In this document: in pieces, positions 6,532 to 16,159 of the stretch
Layout of the letters: each line of letters begins with the position of its first letter
Numbering within the stretch: the first letter of the stretch is position 1
Assembly: GCA_963810915.1 (NCBI GenBank)
Contig: CAWEPH010000006.1
Span: 558,001-622,000 of the forward strand
Origin: JAOUEA01 sp963810915
GTDB lineage: Bacteria; Actinomycetota; UBA4738; HRBIN12
Direction: 5' to 3'
DNA: 64,000 nt
The notes under the pieces: model-generated
Told to the model about the DNA's origin: nothing
What the model saw: only the letters and a program-made list of their open reading frames with translations
Database searches by the model: none
Translations under genes and position numbers: made by a program

Positions 6532-8280
6532 CTAGAAGAGCTCCAGCTGGTCGGCGTCGGGGAGGTCGTCGGGTTCGGGGATCACGGTGGCGCGCGGGAT
6601 CTCGCCGGGGGCCGCGGGTGCCGTCCCTGCGACGACGGTGGGCCCGGTACGGATGCCCTCCAGGGTCCGACTCACGAGCGCGAGGTCCTCGCGCAGGAGC
6701 TGGAACTGGCGGGACTTCTCCCCCCCGCCGTGCAGGATCGCGGCCGGGTGGAACGTGGGGATCACGGTGCGGCCGTGCCAGTCGTGCACCTGGCCGCGCA
6801 GACGGGTGATGCCCGTGCTCGTGTTGAGGACGAACTTGGTGGCGAAGTTGCCGAGCGTCACCACGACCTCGGGCTGGATCAGGGAGATCTGCTCGACGAG
6901 CCATGGGGTGCACGCCTCGATCTCGTCGGGCTGCGGATCCCGGTTCCCCGGAGGCCGGCAGTTGTGCACGACACCTCCGGCCGTCACGAAGTTGTGGGTG
7001 TCCTCGACGTCGATGCAGTAGACGCGACCCACCGGACGTCCGGTCGAAGAGACTTCCTCGACCTCGGCGTCGTCGTACAGGACCCGGATCGGACCGCGAC
7101 GAAGGAGTTCGTCGTCGTACGGCAGCGCCAGCGCGACCTCGGGGTGCAGTTTGTAACGCATGAAATGAGGGACGTAAGGGGCGATCAGGTACGACAGGAC
7201 TCGTGTGCCGGTCACATCGAAGAACAACCTCCCCCGACGCGGCGTCGCTCGGAGCCCGAGGTTGGCAAGTGCGCGGACGAGGATCTCCAGATCTGCCTCA
7301 GGGAACCCGTTGGTGGCGATCTCCGCCAAGGGTTGACGACCTCCGGATCGGAGCCTCATGTACCCGTCATCCATGAACCAGAACGCGAGCATCCTCGGGT
7401 TCAGCCGCTCGACGATCGACGCGGGCACCCGCTTCGTGGGTCGGTAGAACTCACGGCGCAAGACCCCGAGCGCCCGGTGGGCTAGGGTCCGCACGTGCAC
7501 CACGGCGTACCGCTTCTCCCCTCCGGATACGGCCGCGGCACGGAAGGACGAGATCCTGGGTTGGAGCTCGCTCAGTAGCTCAGCCTTGAAGGCCGCGTAT
7601 TCAGCCTGCTGGTCGGAGTGCGCATAGGCGAAGTGCGCGCTCGTCTTGTTGATCCCTCCATCACCCAGGAGGGAACCGACCAGAACATCGGCTGCAAGCT
7701 GGCTCAGCCCCTGACCGATGGCCACCCGGTCTCCGACCCGAAGGTCTTCAACCGGGACCCAACCGCGCTCGGTCATCACCGGGTGATCCCCGGTCAACCG
7801 GACCCCGGTGCGGTTCGAACCGGACTTCTTAGCCGAGCGGTAGGTGAGCTTGAACAGGCGTCGCCCGGCCAGGGGCGACGAGTGCCATCCGGTTACCCGC
7901 TTGGGGACGAGCGTCCCGGTCTCGTCCACGGACATCACAGTTCCGGCATACCGAAGTCCCACGAGCGAGCCGATGCGCCTCCACGACCCGTCCCCGAGCT
8001 GGATCATGGCGTTGTAGTCGAGGCATTTCACGATGTTCGCGATGTACACCTGGTCGCGTCCGAGGCCGATCTCGCCCAGCATCCGGTTGAGGAGCTGGCC
8101 GGCCGCGCCCACGAACGGGATGCCCTGTTTGTCCTCGTGGAAGCCCGGGCCCTCGCCGATGAACAGGAGGTCGGCGTCGGGGCTGCCGTCGCCGAACACC
8201 ACCTGGGTGCGGCCCTGCGCGAGCTTGCACTTCGTGCAGCCCGCGGCCTCCGCAGCCACCTCGGCGAGGGTGCGGGGCAC
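6532..8280 (-). CDS. family 4 uracil-DNA glycosylase interrupted by an intein
   Basis: This gene encodes a 582-residue precursor whose two outer parts join to a 227-residue family 4 (iron-sulfur) uracil-DNA glycosylase that removes uracil from DNA. The N-extein has C15-T-K-C18, the catalytic GEGPG loop with E43, and VYIANIVK. The C-extein begins CRPPGNRDP and has a further cysteine 16 residues later, completing the four [4Fe-4S] ligands with the spacing of the Thermus enzyme, then the HPA motif. A 355-residue intein separates K85 from the third ligand cysteine. The GTG start at 8280 is three bases after the hydrolase stop and yields the usual N-terminus. There is no frameshift. Confidence 0.95.
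   Translation of the reverse strand: MPRTLAEVAAEAAGCTKCKLAQGRTQVVFGDGSPDADLLFIGEGPGFHEDKQGIPFVGAAGQLLNRMLGEIGLGRDQVYIANIVKCLDYNAMIQLGDGSWRRIGSLVGLRYAGTVMSVDETGTLVPKRVTGWHSSPLAGRRLFKLTYRSAKKSGSNRTGVRLTGDHPVMTERGWVPVEDLRVGDRVAIGQGLSQLAADVLVGSLLGDGGINKTSAHFAYAHSDQQAEYAAFKAELLSELQPRISSFRAAAVSGGEKRYAVVHVRTLAHRALGVLRREFYRPTKRVPASIVERLNPRMLAFWFMDDGYMRLRSGGRQPLAEIATNGFPEADLEILVRALANLGLRATPRRGRLFFDVTGTRVLSYLIAPYVPHFMRYKLHPEVALALPYDDELLRRGPIRVLYDDAEVEEVSSTGRPVGRVYCIDVEDTHNFVTAGGVVHNCRPPGNRDPQPDEIEACTPWLVEQISLIQPEVVVTLGNFATKFVLNTSTGITRLRGQVHDWHGRTVIPTFHPAAILHGGGEKSRQFQLLREDLALVSRTLEGIRTGPTVVAGTAPAAPGEIPRATVIPEPDDLPDADQLELF
6961..8025 (-). mobile_element. intein with LAGLIDADG homing endonuclease domain
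   Basis: The intein is 355 residues. Block A starts with C1 (CLDYNAMIQLGDG). Block B has T78-G-D-H81. Blocks F and G are RVYCIDVEDTHNFVT and GGVVHN, with penultimate H354 and terminal N355, followed by the +1 cysteine of the host. Two LAGLIDADG helices are readable: LVGSLLGDGG around residues 115-124 with acidic D122, and LAFWFMDDGY around 213-222 with D219 and D220. All residues for class 1 splicing are present, and both endonuclease acidic positions are kept, so the element looks active for splicing and possibly for homing. Its sequence is visibly less GC-rich than the flanking exteins. Confidence 0.95.
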
Positions 8281-8282
8281 GC

Positions 8283-9344
8283 TCAGCCCTCCCCTTTCGC
8301 GGCCTTCCGCTTGCGCCGCGGCGGATGGGGCGCATCCAGGCCCAGGGCCGCGATCGCGAAGAGGCGGATCTCGCGATCGAGCTCGATGGGGCGCTCGAGC
8401 ATCGCCATGTGGCCCGCGCCCTCGAGCACCACGAGACGTGCGTCCGGGAGGGCGCCCGTCAGCCCCACGGCCGAGGCCGGCGGCGTGACGCGGTCGTGCT
8501 CGCCCACGACCACGAGGGCGGGAACCGTCACGCGCGGCACGGCGTGGCGCAGGTCCATCTCCATCAGCGACGAGAGCCCGTCGGTCCACACGTCCGAGGA
8601 GGCGTTCTGGGCGAGCCGCACGACGTGGTCCACGACGTGCTGGGGGGCATCGGGGCCGAACTGGGTGAGGCGTGCCACCGCCCCCCGCACATCCGCCGGG
8701 CTCGCCAGCACGGCCTTGCGGAGGCGGTCCACGCGCTTGGCCGCCGACGCGATCGTGCCGAGGCGTGGGCGCAGCAACTCGGTGACCGAGCCCATCGCGC
8801 CCAACAACAGGTCGGAGGAGGCGGCACCGATCAGCACCACGCCCGCCACCCGCGTGCCGAAGAGCTCGGGACGCTGCTCGGCCATCCCCAGGATCGACAT
8901 CGCGCCCATCGAGTGACCCACCAGGACGGCGGCGCGCTCTGGGGATACCAGGTCGAGCACGGCGGCCACGTCGCGGCCCATCGCGCGCAGGGAAAGATCG
9001 CCGTTCGCGGCGCGGCCCGACCGTCCGTGACCCCGGTGGTCCATCACCACGCAACGGAAATCCACCGAGAGGTCGACCCACTGCTCGTACCAGGTCGTGG
9101 CGTCCAGGCTGAAACCGTGCACGAACAGGATGACGGGCGCCTCCGGTGGGCCGGCGGCGCGCACGGCGATCGTGGTGCCGTCGAAGGAGGTGACGTCGCC
9201 GAGGTCCTCGGGCGGGAGATCCCACAACGGCCCTTCGTCCACCTGCGCGTGACGCCGGCGTACGACCACGCTGCCGACGGCGCCGGCGGCGATGGCTCCG
9301 GCCGCGACGCCCGCGCTGATGAGCGCCGTCCGCTTCTTCGTCAT
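8283..9344 (-). CDS. membrane-anchored alpha/beta hydrolase
   Basis: A 353-residue alpha/beta-hydrolase of unknown substrate. Residues 7-27 form a hydrophobic Ala/Gly-rich segment followed by RRRH, which suggests an N-terminal membrane anchor. The catalytic elements are H76-G77 in FVHGF (oxyanion loop), S145 in GHSMG, the aspartate in VVVGEHDRVTP, and the histidine in GAGHMAMLERP. The ATG at 9344 overlaps the alr stop as ATGA. An alpha/beta hydrolase between alr and tsaE is the normal arrangement in Streptomyces relatives. The C-terminus is a lysine/arginine-rich tail. Confidence 0.85.
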   Translation of the reverse strand: MTKKRTALISAGVAAGAIAAGAVGSVVVRRRHAQVDEGPLWDLPPEDLGDVTSFDGTTIAVRAAGPPEAPVILFVHGFSLDATTWYEQWVDLSVDFRCVVMDHRGHGRSGRAANGDLSLRAMGRDVAAVLDLVSPERAAVLVGHSMGAMSILGMAEQRPELFGTRVAGVVLIGAASSDLLLGAMGSVTELLRPRLGTIASAAKRVDRLRKAVLASPADVRGAVARLTQFGPDAPQHVVDHVVRLAQNASSDVWTDGLSSLMEMDLRHAVPRVTVPALVVVGEHDRVTPPASAVGLTGALPDARLVVLEGAGHMAMLERPIELDREIRLFAIAALGLDAPHPPRRKRKAAKGEG

Positions 9345-10444
9345 CCCCCATACTCCCGCGGCACGCGCTCTCCGATCCTGGTGACGATCTCGTATCCGAT
9401 CGTGTCGGCGTGTCCCGCCAGCTCCTCGGCGGTGACCTCCTCCGGATCCTGGCGACCGAGCAGCACGACGTCGTCGCCGACGGCGACGTCGAGGTCCCCG
9501 CAGTCCACCACCAGCTGATCCATCGTCACGCTCCCCGCCACGCGGCACCGTCTGCCTCCGATCAGGACGTCGGCGCGCGAGGACAGCAGCCGAGGGTAAC
9601 CGTCCGCATAGCCGACCGGCACGGTGGCCACCCACGCGTCGTGCGTGAGTCGGTAGTGATGACCGTAGGAGGTGCGCTCCCCGGCCGGCAGCCGCTTCAC
9701 GAACGAAACGGCCGAGCGCCAGGTGAGGGCGGGCCGCAGGCCCAGCTCGGCACCGACCCCAGGTCCGGGCTCCAGCCCGTACACGCCGATGCCCGGACGC
9801 ACCAGATCGAGGCGGGCGTCGGGATACAGGACCGTCCCACCGGTGTTGGACGCGTGCAGGATCCGGGGCGCGAGGCCGGCCGCGCGCGCCGCCTCGACGA
9901 CGTGGAGGAAGGTCGCGAGCTGCCGCTCGGTCGAGGGAGCGTCCTCCTCGGAGCGTGCGAAGTGCGTGAAGAGGCCCTCGAGGTCGAGGCCCGCTCCCAC
10001 CACGCGACCGGCGTAGGCCACGGCGTCGGCGGGCGGCCAGACGCCCACGCGATGCATGCCCGTGTCGACCTTCACGTGCACCGCCTCGGCGCGACCTGCC
10101 GAAGCCTCCACGAGGCGCGCGAGCCCCCCCTCGGAGTAGAGGGTCGGCGTGAGATCAGCCGCGAGGACGTCGGCCTCCGAGCCCGGCGGGCATTCCGAGA
10201 GCAAGAGGACGCGCGCGTCGACGCCGGCGTCGCGCAGCCGCAGCCCTTCCTCCACCAGCGCGACCCCGAGCCAGGTCGCACCGCCCTCCAGCGCGGCTCG
10301 GGCGACGGCCACGTCGCCGTGCCCGTAGGCGTTGGCCTTCACCACGGCCATCAGCTCCGCATCGGCCGGCTTCAGCACACGCACGTTGTGGCGGATCGCG
10401 TCGAGATCCACCTCGACCCACGTGGGCCGGTGGCGGTCGGTCAT
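9341..10444 (-). CDS. alr: alanine racemase
   Basis: Alr converts L-alanine to D-alanine for peptidoglycan and uses pyridoxal phosphate. The 367-residue product has the PLP lysine K36 in VVKANAYGHG and the second catalytic base Y260 in TSYGHHY; HVKVDTGMHRVG and VTMDQLVVD are also diagnostic. The start codon overlaps the stop of the upstream repair enzyme gene by four bases (ATGA), and its own stop overlaps the hydrolase start. Confidence 0.96.
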   Translation of the reverse strand: MTDRHRPTWVEVDLDAIRHNVRVLKPADAELMAVVKANAYGHGDVAVARAALEGGATWLGVALVEEGLRLRDAGVDARVLLLSECPPGSEADVLAADLTPTLYSEGGLARLVEASAGRAEAVHVKVDTGMHRVGVWPPADAVAYAGRVVGAGLDLEGLFTHFARSEEDAPSTERQLATFLHVVEAARAAGLAPRILHASNTGGTVLYPDARLDLVRPGIGVYGLEPGPGVGAELGLRPALTWRSAVSFVKRLPAGERTSYGHHYRLTHDAWVATVPVGYADGYPRLLSSRADVLIGGRRCRVAGSVTMDQLVVDCGDLDVAVGDDVVLLGRQDPEEVTAEELAGHADTIGYEIVTRIGERVPREYGG

Positions 10445-11970
10445 GCCTCGCCCACCCGCCGGACCGCCTCCGGGATGTGACCGACGAGGTCTCCCGCGAG
10501 CGTGCCCTCCCCCGTGACGCCACCCGCCACGATCCCCGCCACGCCGTGGAGGTAGGCGCCCGCGGTGCCGGCGTCGAACGGCATCAGGCCGCGCGCGAGC
10601 AGGCCGCCGATCATGCCGGTGAGCACGTCGCCCGAACCGGCCGTGGCGAGCACCGGGCTGCCGGTGGGGTTCACGCGCGCGATGCCGTCGGGCGCGGCGA
10701 GCACCGTGCGGCTGCCCTTCAGCAGCACGACGGCGTCGGTGCGCGCGGCGAGCGCGCGGGCGTGCGCGAGCCGGTCCGACTCCAGCTCGCGTGCGGTGAC
10801 GCCCGCGAGGCGTACGAACTCGCCGACATGCGGGGTGAGGACGGCCTCGGCCTTGCGGTCGGCGAGGTCGTCGGCGCGGCCCGCGAAGGCGTTCAGCGCG
10901 TCGGCGTCCACGACGGCGGGGACCGGGCAGTCACGCACCAGGTCGCGTACGAAGCCCGCCGTCTCGTCCTGGGCTGTCATGCCGGGACCGATCGCGAGCG
11001 CATGCGCCCGGCCGAGCGCGTCGAGCACGCGGTCGTGCGCATCTCCCGCGATCCCCCCGTCCGCCGTCTCGGGCAGCGGGAGGAAGACGGCCTCGGTGAT
11101 CGAGGCCTGGAGCACCGGCACGATGCCCTCCGCCGCGGCCACCATCACGAGCCCCGCCCCGATCCGCCCGGCCGCGTCCGCGATCAGGTGGGCGGCACCG
11201 GTCATCCCGCGCGATCCGGCGACCACCAGCAGCACCCCCGAGGCGCGCTTGTGCGTGTCGATCGCGCGCCGCGGCATCATCGCGACCACATCCTCGGGCT
11301 CGGTCACGAACGTGTCCGCACGCACGAGATCCTCCGGGAAGCCGATGTCCACGACACGAACGGCGCCCGCGCGCTCCGCGCCCGGCAGGAGCACGACGCC
11401 TGCCTTGGCGGCGCCGAACGTCACCGTGAGGTCGCTCCGGACCGCGTCGCCGTCGACCGCGCCGGTGTCCCCGTTCACGCCGGAGGGGATGTCCACGGAC
11501 ACCACCGGCGGCGCGCCGGCGTTCAACCCGCCGATCGCGGCGGCCCACCGATCCTCCGGCGCGCCGCGGAACCCGGTGCCGAAGACCGCGTCCACGGCCA
11601 CCTCCGCACGCTCCATCTCGCGTGCCAGCCGCGACTCCGTGACGATGTCAACGGAGATGCCCACCTCGGCGAGCCGCGCGAGGTTCGCCGCGGCAGGCTC
11701 CCGGAGTCCGTCCGGCGGTTCCACAGCGAGCACCGCGACCCGCACGCCCCAGCGCGCGAGGTGACGCGCCGCCACGAGCCCGTCCCCGCCGTTGTTCCCC
11801 TTGCCGCACACCACCACCACGCGACGCCCGTACACCCCGCCCATCAGGTCGACGCATGCACGCGCCACCGCGCGGCCGGCCCGCTCCATCAAGGTGGCGG
11901 CGGGCACGCCCCGCGCCTGCGTGGCGCGGTCGAGCTCGGCGGCCTGCGTCGGCGAGAGCACCGGTTTCAC
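10441..11970 (-). CDS. nnr: bifunctional NAD(P)HX epimerase / ADP-dependent NAD(P)HX dehydratase
   Basis: This 509-residue fusion repairs hydrated NADH and NADPH. The N-terminal half is the YjeF_N epimerase domain with GKGNNGGDG at residues 56-64. The C-terminal half is the ribokinase-like dehydratase domain, beginning near HKRASGVLLVVAGS and ending with NPTGSPVLATAGSGDVLTG, the anion hole and catalytic aspartate region. Translation appears to start at GTG 11970, seven bases after acpS. The gene is coupled to alr by an ATGA overlap, as in many actinobacteria. Confidence 0.93.
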   Translation of the reverse strand: MKPVLSPTQAAELDRATQARGVPAATLMERAGRAVARACVDLMGGVYGRRVVVVCGKGNNGGDGLVAARHLARWGVRVAVLAVEPPDGLREPAAANLARLAEVGISVDIVTESRLAREMERAEVAVDAVFGTGFRGAPEDRWAAAIGGLNAGAPPVVSVDIPSGVNGDTGAVDGDAVRSDLTVTFGAAKAGVVLLPGAERAGAVRVVDIGFPEDLVRADTFVTEPEDVVAMMPRRAIDTHKRASGVLLVVAGSRGMTGAAHLIADAAGRIGAGLVMVAAAEGIVPVLQASITEAVFLPLPETADGGIAGDAHDRVLDALGRAHALAIGPGMTAQDETAGFVRDLVRDCPVPAVVDADALNAFAGRADDLADRKAEAVLTPHVGEFVRLAGVTARELESDRLAHARALAARTDAVVLLKGSRTVLAAPDGIARVNPTGSPVLATAGSGDVLTGMIGGLLARGLMPFDAGTAGAYLHGVAGIVAGGVTGEGTLAGDLVGHIPEAVRRVGEA

Positions 11971-11977
11971 CGGGCGC

Positions 11978-12355
11978 TCACCCCTCCCGCACCGCGATCG
12001 CGAACGCGACCGCGTTGGTCTTCTCGTGGGTGAACGTGATCAGCACGCGCGAGATGCCGAGCATGTCGGCGCGCCCGGCCGCGTGGCCCTCGAGGGCGAC
12101 GATGGGCGCCCCGCTCGCGTGCCGCGAGACGCTGATGTCCTGCCAGCGCTTGCCCCGATAGCCGCCGAGGGCCTTGATCGTGGCCTCGCGCGCGGCGAAT
12201 CGGCCCGCGTAAGACTCGGCCGGGCGCGCCTTGGAGTCGCAGTACGCGATCTCCTCGGGCGTGAACACGCGTGCGCGCATCGTGGGGTGGCGATCGAGCG
12301 CACGCTCCATACGCGCGATCTCGCAGATGTCGACGCCCAGCCCGACGATCTCCAC
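11978..12355 (-). CDS. acpS: holo-[acyl-carrier-protein] synthase
   Basis: AcpS transfers 4'-phosphopantetheine from CoA to acyl carrier protein. The 125-residue product has the magnesium-binding D9 in GLGVDICEI, and FAAREATIKAL with E57 and K61. Length is typical of a group I phosphopantetheinyl transferase. Translation starts at GTG 12355. Confidence 0.95.
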   Translation of the reverse strand: MEIVGLGVDICEIARMERALDRHPTMRARVFTPEEIAYCDSKARPAESYAGRFAAREATIKALGGYRGKRWQDISVSRHASGAPIVALEGHAAGRADMLGISRVLITFTHEKTNAVAFAIAVREG

Positions 12356-12383
12356 CCGGACAGGCTACGCGAAGGTAGGGGCC

Positions 12384-12587
12384 CTATCGAGGCGCGTCGC
12401 GCCCCGGACCCCCGGAGGGCCGGGGACCCTCCGACGTCGGGTTCCGGCGGTCGCGCCACGCGCGCCGGACCTGCCACCACAGCACCGCGGAGACCGAGAC
12501 GAGGGCCACCAGGAACACCACGGTGACGACGGAAGCGCTCGGGTCCGCCGGGGTGGGCAGCGGATAGGGCGAGCCGCTCGGCGACAC
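12384..12587 (-). CDS. small single-pass membrane protein
   Basis: A 67-residue frame between glmS and acpS, on the same strand and with short gaps on both sides. Residues about 20-40 (SVVTVVFLVALVSVSAVLWW) form one convincing membrane helix, followed by a positively charged segment that would stay in the cytoplasm and a Pro/Gly-rich tail. I do not recognise the family. The clean hydrophobic profile and operon position support a real gene, but no homology can be claimed. Confidence 0.5.
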   Translation of the reverse strand: MSPSGSPYPLPTPADPSASVVTVVFLVALVSVSAVLWWQVRRAWRDRRNPTSEGPRPSGGPGRDAPR

Positions 12588-12593
12588 GGCCGC

Positions 12594-14432
<1,839 letters not shown>

Positions 14433-14470
14433 AGGCATCCACCCTAACAGGGCGTTTCCCGCCGAAGGGG

Positions 14471-15799
14471 TCAGGCGAGTGCGGCGCGGACCGCCGCGGC
14501 GATGCGCTCCGCGTGGGCGGTGGCGAGATCCTCCGACGCCGCCTCCACCATCACCCGCACGAGGGGTTCCGTGCCGGAAGGCCGCACCAGCACGCGGCCC
14601 TCCTCGCCGAGCTCGTCCTCGGACTCGTGCACCGAGACCCAGACCGCGTCGGCGCCGGGGAGCGCGTCGCGGTCGCGCACGTCGACGTTGACCAGCGCCT
14701 GCGGGTAGCGACGCATCACCGAAGCCAACTCGCGGACGGTCGTGCCCCGCGCGGCCGCCAGCGAGAGGAAGCGGACCGCCGTGAGCAGGCCGTCGCCGGT
14801 GGTCGCCTGCTCACGGAAGATCACGTGGCCGGACTGCTCGCCACCCAGCACGGCGCCGATGCGCAACATGTCTTCCAGGACGTAGCGGTCTCCCACCTTG
14901 GAGGCCACCACGTCGATGCCCGCCTCGCGCATCGCGTGGTGGAACCCGAGGTTCGCCATCACGGTCGTGACGACGGTGTTGCCCGCCAGGCGCCCGGCGT
15001 CGCGGAGCGCAACCGCGTTGGCCGCCAGGACCTGATCGCCGTCTACGATGGCGCCGTCGGCGTCGGCGAACAGCGCACGGTCGGCGTCGCCGTCGTGGGA
15101 AACGCCGGCGTCGGCGCCGAGGCGCACGACCTCGGCCGCCACCACCTCGGGGTAGAGCGCGCCGCAATCCTCGTTGATGTTCTTGCCGTCCGGCTCGGCG
15201 TTGATCGCGTGCACGGTGGCGCCGAGCCGGCGCAGCACCGCCGGTGCGATCTCGGAGGCCGCGCCGTTCGCGCAGTCCACGACAACGCGCATCCCGCCCA
15301 AGGGAGCGACCGCCGCATCGACGAGATGATCGACGTAGCGGTCTCGCGCGGCGCCCACGGGGTGCGTCGTACCCCGCGTGGCGGCCGGGGCCGCGGGTTG
15401 CTCGAGTGCGGCCTCGATCTCGTCCTCCAGCTCGTCGGGCAGCTTCATCCCGTTGGACGCGAAGAACTTGATCCCGTTGTACTCGGGTGGGTTGTGCGAG
15501 GCGGAGATGACGACGCCCGAGGACGCACCGAGGTCCAGCGTCAGGAACGCGATCGCGGGCGTGGGCTCCATGCCGGCAAGTACGACGTCACCCCCCGCCG
15601 CGTGGATGCCGGACACCAACGCGTCCTCCAGCCACTCCCCCGAGGCGCGCGGGTCCCGGCCCACCACGAACGTGGGATGCCCGGCCCCGTGACGCCCGAG
15701 CACCTCGACGGCGGCACGCCCCAGCCCGTAGGCCAGGTCCTCCGTGAGTTCGGTGCCCGCGAGTCCGCGGACGCCGTCGGTGCCGAAGAGTCGTCCCAT
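14471..15799 (-). CDS. glmM: phosphoglucosamine mutase
   Basis: GlmM converts glucosamine-6-phosphate to glucosamine-1-phosphate, the step after GlmS, on the way to UDP-GlcNAc. The 442-residue product has the phosphorylated S101 in ISASHNP, the metal-binding DGDADR loop, the sugar-binding GGEQSGH, and the phosphate-binding VRPSGTEPLVRV. N-terminal GRLFGTDGVRG is diagnostic. It is the first gene of the leftward chain and is divergent from the DUF2007-like gene. Confidence 0.96.
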   Translation of the reverse strand: MGRLFGTDGVRGLAGTELTEDLAYGLGRAAVEVLGRHGAGHPTFVVGRDPRASGEWLEDALVSGIHAAGGDVVLAGMEPTPAIAFLTLDLGASSGVVISASHNPPEYNGIKFFASNGMKLPDELEDEIEAALEQPAAPAATRGTTHPVGAARDRYVDHLVDAAVAPLGGMRVVVDCANGAASEIAPAVLRRLGATVHAINAEPDGKNINEDCGALYPEVVAAEVVRLGADAGVSHDGDADRALFADADGAIVDGDQVLAANAVALRDAGRLAGNTVVTTVMANLGFHHAMREAGIDVVASKVGDRYVLEDMLRIGAVLGGEQSGHVIFREQATTGDGLLTAVRFLSLAAARGTTVRELASVMRRYPQALVNVDVRDRDALPGADAVWVSVHESEDELGEEGRVLVRPSGTEPLVRVMVEAASEDLATAHAERIAAAVRAALA

Positions 15800-15870
15800 G
15801 CGAGGGGCAGGGTACCCGACGCCTCCATCTACACGCTCCGGTTCGACGGAAGTCGTGCGAGGATAGGGCC

Positions 15871-16140
15871 ATGAGCGATCTCGTCCGGATCTACGCTAGC
15901 TCCGACAGCTTCGCCGGGGAGTTGATGCGCGGCCGTCTGGAAGCCGAGGGCATCTCGGTGATGATGAAGGGCGAGGGAGAGGGCCCCTATCGCGCCGGCC
16001 CCGTCTACCTCTGGGTGAGCACCGACGACGAGACGCGGGCCCGCGCCGTGGTCGACGCCGTGAACTCCGGAGCATTCGCGGTGAGCGACGACGACGTCCT
16101 CGAGGCTGAAGGCGCGGAACCCGAGGCCTCGCGCGACTGA
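15871..16140 (+). CDS. DUF2007-like small protein
   Basis: An 89-residue acidic protein. DLVRIYASSDSFAGELMRGR followed by LEAEGI is the start of the DUF2007 (putative signal transducing protein) fold, which resembles a small ferredoxin-like alpha/beta domain. The middle contains VYLWVSTDDETRARAVVDAV and the end is Asp/Glu-rich. Function is unknown. It is divergent from glmM across about 70 bases, so the two may share a promoter region, and convergent with rtcB. Confidence 0.75.
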   Translation: MSDLVRIYASSDSFAGELMRGRLEAEGISVMMKGEGEGPYRAGPVYLWVSTDDETRARAVVDAVNSGAFAVSDDDVLEAEGAEPEASRD

Positions 16141-16159
16141 GGACCCCGGGTTCCCGGCG

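Noticed and set aside
14433..14470. glmS ribozyme or riboswitch
   Set aside because: The glmM-glmS gap is only about 38 bases, too short for the ribozyme, and no matching elements are seen.
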